From Bacteroidia bacterium (GTDB lineage Bacteria > Bacteroidota > Bacteroidia > B-17B0 > Aurantibacillaceae): 64,000 nt of DNA. The position numbers and the translations under genes were made by a program. How positions within the stretch are numbered: the stretch's first letter is position 1; the number at the start of each line of letters is the position of its first letter. The notes under the pieces are model-generated. The model saw only the letters and a program-made list of their open reading frames with translations, was not told the origin of the DNA and searched no databases. The stretch covers positions 18,570 through 82,569 of the forward strand of contig JANYIQ010000237.1 of the NCBI GenBank assembly GCA_025362575.1, given 5' to 3'. Shown one piece after another: positions 58,688 to 64,000 of this stretch.

Positions 58688-59694
58688 CTATTAAGTAAAT
58701 CTACAACTTCTTTTACATTTATCTCTTTAATGCAATGGCAGTTCATTGTTTTTTTGCAATCACTGCAATCTTTTTTAATTACCAGGTAATGCGCATTCTT
58801 TCCTAAGGGCATCCAGCGACCGGGATGTATAGGCCTCATGGGAGCATATAAGCCAATGGCTTTTTTGCCAAGGGCCGCCGCAATATGCAACGGACCGGTA
58901 CTAGCAGCCACTAAGGCATCGGCAGCATTAATAAAAGTAATGAACTGTTTCAACGATAACTTTCCGGTAAGATCCGTTACTTGTTTATGTTTGTCGATCA
59001 GTGGTCTTACCTGCGCACCATCTTCTTTAGTACCGCTGATGAATATTTTATACTTGCTTTCAGGAAGCTGATCGATCAGTTTCGAAAAATTATCTAAGCC
59101 CCACTCTCTGGCGCTTCCTTTTGACTTAGGATGCAGGATAACATTTATTTTTGTTTTATCAATGTAGTCCAAAGTTGCTTTATCTGCCTCCCGTAATTTT
59201 GTGAAGCCATAAAAATTGGGAATGTCATTTAAAGAAAAATCAGTATTGATGTTTAAGAAAGAAAGTAATTTTAAATTCAACTGCGATTCGTGAAGCAAAG
59301 AATTTTTACGTGAAAGCTTAATGCGTTTATTGCAGGTTAGCCAATGGTAAAAACGATTAGTGGTTCCCACACGCAAAGGCACTTGGGCATATTTGGCCAG
59401 GTCGGCAATTTCTTTTTCAGGGAAAACGTGAAGAAAAACATCAGCTTTTAAATTTTTAATAAGATCGATCTGTTCCCCTATACCTAATTTCAACACGTCA
59501 TCATAACTCACAAACTGATCAATGTGTTCGCTCAATGCAACAACGTCTCTTGTATAATCTCTTCCTAAAAAAATAAGTTTAGCTTCCGGGAACTTTTGTT
59601 TAATGCGACCCGCCATGGGCAGTGTGAGCACCACATCGCCAATGCTATCCGTTCTGCTGATAATCAGTTTAAAGTTATTTTTTAGCGGCTGCAC
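58684..59694 (-). CDS. Glycosyltransferase family 9 (heptosyltransferase-like)
   Basis: ISRTDSIGDVVLTLPMAGRIKQKFP; LVAASTGPLHIAAALGKKAIGLYAPMRPIHPGRW. Confidence 0.9.
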   Translation of the reverse strand: MQPLKNNFKLIISRTDSIGDVVLTLPMAGRIKQKFPEAKLIFLGRDYTRDVVALSEHIDQFVSYDDVLKLGIGEQIDLIKNLKADVFLHVFPEKEIADLAKYAQVPLRVGTTNRFYHWLTCNKRIKLSRKNSLLHESQLNLKLLSFLNINTDFSLNDIPNFYGFTKLREADKATLDYIDKTKINVILHPKSKGSAREWGLDNFSKLIDQLPESKYKIFISGTKEDGAQVRPLIDKHKQVTDLTGKLSLKQFITFINAADALVAASTGPLHIAAALGKKAIGLYAPMRPIHPGRWMPLGKNAHYLVIKKDCSDCKKTMNCHCIKEINVKEVVDLLNR

Positions 59695-60442
59695 TGTGTA
59701 ATTCTCTTAGTTTTTTATATTTTAAATAGGTGGCGTAAGCTGATATTTTTGAAATGGAATATCCTGCGCTTCCATCCAAAAATCCCAGATGCAAAATGTA
59801 ATGATCCATGAATTTTGCAATTGGATTTACAAATAATTTAAAGGCCGGCGCTTTCTTTCCTGTTTCAAAAAATGCCTTTGATGCAATGTTTGTGAAATAT
59901 TCTACCTGCTTATAATGATCTTCCACACTGTAATAACTATAATGCAAAATATCTCCTTTTAAATACCCTGTGTTTCTATCACCCTCTTTCAATTCATATT
60001 TATCGTGAGGATTAATTCCTGTCCAAGAACCTTTTCTGCTATCCCACAAACGCATTTTTTTATCAGGATACCAGTTGCAGTGTTTTACCCAGTGCCCGCA
60101 ATAATTGGTTAAGCGGTTCATGTAATAACCGTCTTTGCTAAAACTATCCTTTACTTCTATTATCGATTTTTTCAAAGTATCATCCAGAGCCTCATCGGCA
60201 TCCAAAGATAATACATGTGGAAAAGTAGCATAAGTTATGGCTCTGTTCTTTTGTTGAATATGCCCATCAAATTTATGCTGATGAAATTTAACACCTTTTG
60301 CCTCACATATTTCCTTGGTTTTATCGGTGCTGAACGAATCCAAGACCACGATCTCATCAGCCACATCCTTAACAGAGTCTAGGCAGCGCGCAATATTCTT
60401 TTCTTCGTTATAGGTAATAATTACTACCGAAATTTGGGGCAT
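59675..60442 (-). CDS. Glycosyltransferase family 2 (WaaE/KdtX-like)
   Basis: ISVVIITYNEEKNIARCLDSVKDVADEIVVLDSFSTDKT; SLDADEAL. Confidence 0.9.
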   Translation of the reverse strand: MPQISVVIITYNEEKNIARCLDSVKDVADEIVVLDSFSTDKTKEICEAKGVKFHQHKFDGHIQQKNRAITYATFPHVLSLDADEALDDTLKKSIIEVKDSFSKDGYYMNRLTNYCGHWVKHCNWYPDKKMRLWDSRKGSWTGINPHDKYELKEGDRNTGYLKGDILHYSYYSVEDHYKQVEYFTNIASKAFFETGKKAPAFKLFVNPIAKFMDHYILHLGFLDGSAGYSISKISAYATYLKYKKLRELHSAAAKK

Positions 60443-60551
60443 GACGTAAAGTTAATACAATTGATTAAATTTGTTGTAAGATGAAATAACATAATCGCTT
60501 ATTGTTAAAATAAATGCAGATTATGTGGCCAATTTAAATCAATTATTACAC

Positions 60552-61346
60552 ATGAAGGTAACAATTATTCAAACCCACTTGTACTGGGAAGACCGCGTGG
60601 CCAATATAGCCCATTTTGATGCTTTGCTTAACAAAGTAACAGAGCAAACCGATCTTATCGTATTACCGGAAATGTTCACCACCGGTTTCAGTATGCATCC
60701 CGAAAAGGTTGCTGAACCTGCACAAGGACATACTTACGACTGGCTCATAAAAAAAGCAGCAGAGAAAAACGCCGTTATTTGCGGAAGTGTTGCCGTAGAA
60801 GAACATGGCAAATATTATAACCGTTTGTATTGGGTAGATTCTTACGGCGATGTAAGCACTTATAACAAACGCCATTTGTTTCGCATGGCTAAAGAAGATC
60901 AGCATTATGCGGCCGGTGACGAAAAAATAATTAAACATTTAAATGGCTGGCATTTTTGTCCAATGGTATGTTACGATCTGCGTTTCCCTGTTTGGAGTCG
61001 CAATAACTACAAAAAGGAAAATGACACTCTAAAAGCCGAATACGATGTTTTACTTTATGTGGCCAACTGGCCTGAAGTTCGCAGCTATCCCTGGAAACAG
61101 TTATTGATCGCCCGCGCTATTGAAAATCAGTGTTACGTTATTGGCGTGAATCGTATTGGAAAAGACGGGAACGATTTTGCTTATTCTGGCGATAGCATGG
61201 TGATCAATCCCCGCGGAGAAATTATCAGCAAAATAAAAGCTAATCACGATGGTATTGAAACCATTAATTTAGATAAAGCCTATTTGGAAGATTTTCGTAA
61301 ACAGTTTCCTGTGGGCTTGGATGCGGATGATTTTGAGTTGAAGTAA
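60552..61346 (+). CDS. Nitrilase-family amidohydrolase (omega-amidase/YafV-like)
   Basis: LIVLPEMFTTGFSM (Glu); YNKRHLF (Lys); MVCYDLRFPVWSRN (Cys). Confidence 0.9.
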   Translation: MKVTIIQTHLYWEDRVANIAHFDALLNKVTEQTDLIVLPEMFTTGFSMHPEKVAEPAQGHTYDWLIKKAAEKNAVICGSVAVEEHGKYYNRLYWVDSYGDVSTYNKRHLFRMAKEDQHYAAGDEKIIKHLNGWHFCPMVCYDLRFPVWSRNNYKKENDTLKAEYDVLLYVANWPEVRSYPWKQLLIARAIENQCYVIGVNRIGKDGNDFAYSGDSMVINPRGEIISKIKANHDGIETINLDKAYLEDFRKQFPVGLDADDFELK

Positions 61347-61587
61347 CATTTTGGCGTGTCCCTCGTCCCTCGGGTCGGGCTTTCGCCACTCGCTTTTTTT
61401 GTTCCACTTCGTTACACAAAAAAGAGCTCAAACAATGGCTCAATCCCTCACGCAAACCTCCCCAAAATCCTTCATAATCCTTTGGATCCGTGTTCCTATT
61501 GCCTCTAATTAAGGCTCCCCGCCCTCCTTTTGCCAATCGCCTTAATAGCTTATCTTTGTATGATAATTAAAACGCACTCGATTCAGT

Positions 61588-64000
61588 ATGGAATACCACT
61601 TCAGAGAGATAGAAAAAAAATGGCAAGAGATCTGGGCAAAAAATAAAACTTTTGCCGCCGATAATAATTCATCGAAACCAAAATATTATGTGCTCGATAT
61701 GTTTCCGTATCCTTCCGGTGCGGGCTTACACGTTGGTCATCCACTCGGTTACATTGCCTCTGATATCATGGCGCGCTATAAACGGCACAAAGGCTTTAAC
61801 GTTTTGCATCCCATGGGTTATGACAGCTTTGGTTTACCTGCAGAACAATATGCCATACAAACCGGGCAGCATCCTAAAATTACTACCGAGCAAAACATTG
61901 CGCGCTACAGAGAGCAAATGGATAAAATTGGTTTCAGTTTTGATTGGGATAGAGAAGTAAGAACATCGGATCCGGAATATTACAAATGGACACAGTGGAT
62001 CTTTATTCAGATATTTAATTCATGGTATAATAATTCAAGCAACAAAGCAGAGAAAATTGACACACTCATTACTGAATTCGAAACCAACGGAAACTCAAAA
62101 GTAAATGCCGTTTGCGAAGAAACAAAACTTTTTTCGGCTGCAGAATGGAAAGCTTTTTCAGAAAAAGAAAAGTCAGGCATTTTAATGAATTACCGCCTTA
62201 CATACCTCGGCGAGGCCTATGTGAACTGGTGCCCGGCCCTTGGCACTGTTTTGGCTAACGACGAAGTTAAAGACGGTGTGAGCGAAAGAGGTGGCCACCC
62301 CGTTGAACGCAAACTCATGAAACAATGGAGCATGCGCATAACGGCCTACGCACAACGGCTTTTAGAAAGTTTAGACGTATTAGACTGGACCGACAGTTTA
62401 AAAGAAGCACAGAGAAATTGGATAGGGAAGAGCGAGGGAACGAGTCTAAATTTCAGCCTCATCCCCAACCCTTCTCCAAAGGAGAAGGGAGTTGATTCTT
62501 CTATTGAAGATGATTCCGAAGCTAAAGAAAAACAATTCTGGCAAACCGCGGATCCAACAATTTATGCTGCACTTAAAAATTTCACTCGTGACAACAAGCA
62601 ACCACAAACAGAAGCCGAAGATAAATTGTGGCAAGCAATTAGAAATAACCAATTAGGAGTAAAATTCCGCAGACAACATCCCATTGCAACCTATATTGCA
62701 GATTTTATTTGTCTTGGAGTTTCTTTGATTATCGAAGTTGATGGCGAGATACACGAACAAACCAAGGAACAAGATGAACAACGAACTTTAATATTAAACA
62801 AATGTGGCTTTGAAGTCATTCGTTTTACCAATAAACAAATATTCAACGATCTTGAAAAAGTAATTGAATCAATAAAAACAAAGTTGCACTCCTCCCCTCT
62901 CCTTGGGAGAGGGGCCGGGGGTGAGGCCTATATCGAAGTTTTTACAACCCGGCCCGATACCATTTTCGGTGTTTCATTTGTAACTCTTGCACCCGAGCAC
63001 GAGTTGGTAAATAAAGTTACAACCACCGAACAAAAAACGGCAGTTGAAGAATATGTTACTAAAGCTAAAAACAGAAGCGAGCGTGAACGACAAGCCGATG
63101 TAAATACCGTGAGTGGTGTATTTACCGGAGGGTATGTGGAACATCCGTTTACCGGAAAACAAATTCCGATATGGGTGGGCGATTATGTATTAGCAGGTTA
63201 TGGCACGGGCGCTGTAATGGCAGTACCGGCGCATGATGAGCGAGATTACAAATTCGCGAAACATTTTGGATTGGAATTGCCTCAGGTAATTACACCAAAT
63301 GCCGAACATGATTTTGAAAAAGCAAGTTGGGATGATAAAGAAGGTAAATTAATTAATTCTGATTTTCTAAACGGACTCGAAGTAAAAGAAGCAGTTAAAA
63401 AAGCAATTGCAAAAATTGAAGAAAAAGGATTAGGAAAAGGAAAAACAAATTTCCGTCTACGCGATGCTATCTTCGGTCGTCAACGCTATTGGGGAGAACC
63501 CATTCCTGTTTATTATGAGAATGGAATTCCGAAAGTATTGGATGAAAAAGAATTACCATTACTGCTACCTGAAGTAGATAAATATTTACCAACTGAAACA
63601 GGAGAACCACCTTTAGCTCGTGCATCGAATTGGAGGTATTCTTCCCCCTCTCCATCTGGAGAGGGCCGGGGTGAGGCTTACGAATATGAATATTCCACGA
63701 TGCCGGGATGGGCAGGTAGCTCCTGGTATTTTCTGCGTTACATGGATGCAAAAATTCTCCCCGGTTATGCCGCTATCGAACGGGGAAATATCTTCGGCTA
63801 TTCGTTTTTCGTTTACGAACACAGTAAAGGTGTCATTGGCGATCTTTTTGTCCGTGAGACACGCACACCTGACCGGCACGAAGTTGAGGAACAACTCTTG
63901 ACCCACGTCATTGAGACGCTGCAACAATCTCCCGGAATCCATCGCATAGAGGCGCAACTCCTGGCGCACCAAACCGGCGAAGTCTTGCGTCCTTTTTTGC
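61588..64000 (+). CDS. leuS: Leucyl-tRNA synthetase, open to window end, with two in-frame repeat-type insertions; last ~250 bp not LeuRS-like
   Basis: [59 protein letters not shown]...; [33 protein letters not shown]. Read stop-free through 64000 by hand; absent from the ORF track, presumably because it has no stop in the window. Confidence 0.93.
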   Translation, partial: MEYHFREIEKKWQEIWAKNKTFAADNNSSKPKYYVLDMFPYPSGAGLHVGHPLGYIASDIMARYKRHKGFNVLHPMGYDSFGLPAEQYAIQTGQHPKITTEQNIARYREQMDKIGFSFDWDREVRTSDPEYYKWTQWIFIQIFNSWYNNSSNKAEKIDTLITEFETNGNSKVNAVCEETKLFSAAEWKAFSEKEKSGILMNYRLTYLGEAYVNWCPALGTVLANDEVKDGVSERGGHPVERKLMKQWSMRITAYAQRLLESLDVLDWTDSLKEAQRNWIGKSEGTSLNFSLIPNPSPKEKGVDSSIEDDSEAKEKQFWQTADPTIYAALKNFTRDNKQPQTEAEDKLWQAIRNNQLGVKFRRQHPIATYIADFICLGVSLIIEVDGEIHEQTKEQDEQRTLILNKCGFEVIRFTNKQIFNDLEKVIESIKTKLHSSPLLGRGAGGEAYIEVFTTRPDTIFGVSFVTLAPEHELVNKVTTTEQKTAVEEYVTKAKNRSERERQADVNTVSGVFTGGYVEHPFTGKQIPIWVGDYVLAGYGTGAVMAVPAHDERDYKFAKHFGLELPQVITPNAEHDFEKASWDDKEGKLINSDFLNGLEVKEAVKKAIAKIEEKGLGKGKTNFRLRDAIFGRQRYWGEPIPVYYENGIPKVLDEKELPLLLPEVDKYLPTETGEPPLARASNWRYSSPSPSGEGRGEAYEYEYSTMPGWAGSSWYFLRYMDAKILPGYAAIERGNIFGYSFFVYEHSKGVIGDLFVRETRTPDRHEVEEQLLTHVIETLQQSPGIHRIEAQLLAHQTGEVLRPFL
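62456..62927 (+). mobile_element. DUF559-encoding element inserted in frame in leuS, bounded by 35-bp inverted palindromic modules
   Basis: Left GCCTCATCCCCAACCCTTCTCCAAAGGAGAAGGGA (62456-62490); right module 62893-62927, reverse complement GCCTCACCCCCGGCCCCTCTCCCAAGGAGAGGGGA (29/35 match). Interior encodes [90 protein letters not shown] (DUF559). Confidence 0.88.
63643..63677 (+). repeat. Solo 35-bp palindromic module inserted in frame in leuS
   Basis: TCCCCCTCTCCATCTGGAGAGGGCCGGGGTGAGGC, translated [12 protein letters not shown] between ARASNWRY and [11 protein letters not shown]. Confidence 0.88.

Noticed and set aside
61652-61960. 102-aa plus-strand [16 protein letters not shown]...
   Set aside because: Out-of-frame overlap with the clearly coding leuS sequence.
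62456-62927. Intein in leuS
   Set aside because: No N-terminal Cys/Ser splice block, no HN-C junction, and DUF559 is not a Hint domain; treated as a retained insertion instead.
63613-63972. 119-aa minus-strand ORF and overlapping plus/minus ORFs at 63467-63901
   Set aside because: Antisense or alternate frames of leuS, its palindromic insertion and the chimeric tail.
1-64000. tRNA, rRNA or known riboswitch genes
   Set aside because: None recognised by eye; a tRNAscan/Infernal run would be needed to exclude small RNAs.

Overview
AT-rich chromosomal segment of a Bacteroidota bacterium (T9SS sorting-domain proteins, TonB-dependent receptors, futalosine-type MqnA). It encodes housekeeping genes (tyrS fragment, metG, rnhB, mqnA, a purM-like gene, leuS), secreted proteins, a large phosphate-acquisition locus (PhoB-like regulators, OprP-like porins, pstSCAB, phoU, PiT) with 11-bp-period Pho-box-like repeats, a Crp/Fnr + rhodanese/thioredoxin/OsmC cluster, and glycolipid/LPS genes. 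No tRNA, rRNA or CRISPR array was seen. The most interesting structure is in small repeat-associated elements. (1) A DUF559 (PD-(D/E)XK/Vsr-like) nuclease reading frame bounded by 35-bp inverted palindromic modules is inserted in frame in the editing-domain region of leuS. A solo copy of the module is inserted in frame further downstream in leuS, and another solo copy lies immediately 5' of rnhB. (2) A GxxExxY-family gene is flanked by inverted CGCAGAT-type repeats, with a gene-less palindromic copy and a short fragment elsewhere. The left repeat contains 121-bp tandem units, each carrying a diverged copy of the last 23 codons of the adjacent lipid-kinase gene. (3) Two lipoprotein genes have integron-cassette-like matching inverted ends and a large nested attC-like palindrome between them, with no integrase in the window. 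Other points: a probable single-base frameshift in a TonB receptor, a degenerate PhoB-like receiver, a PstC with a PstS-like insert, and a probable chimeric contig end (last ~250 bp). All family calls come from reading motifs; no database search was run.
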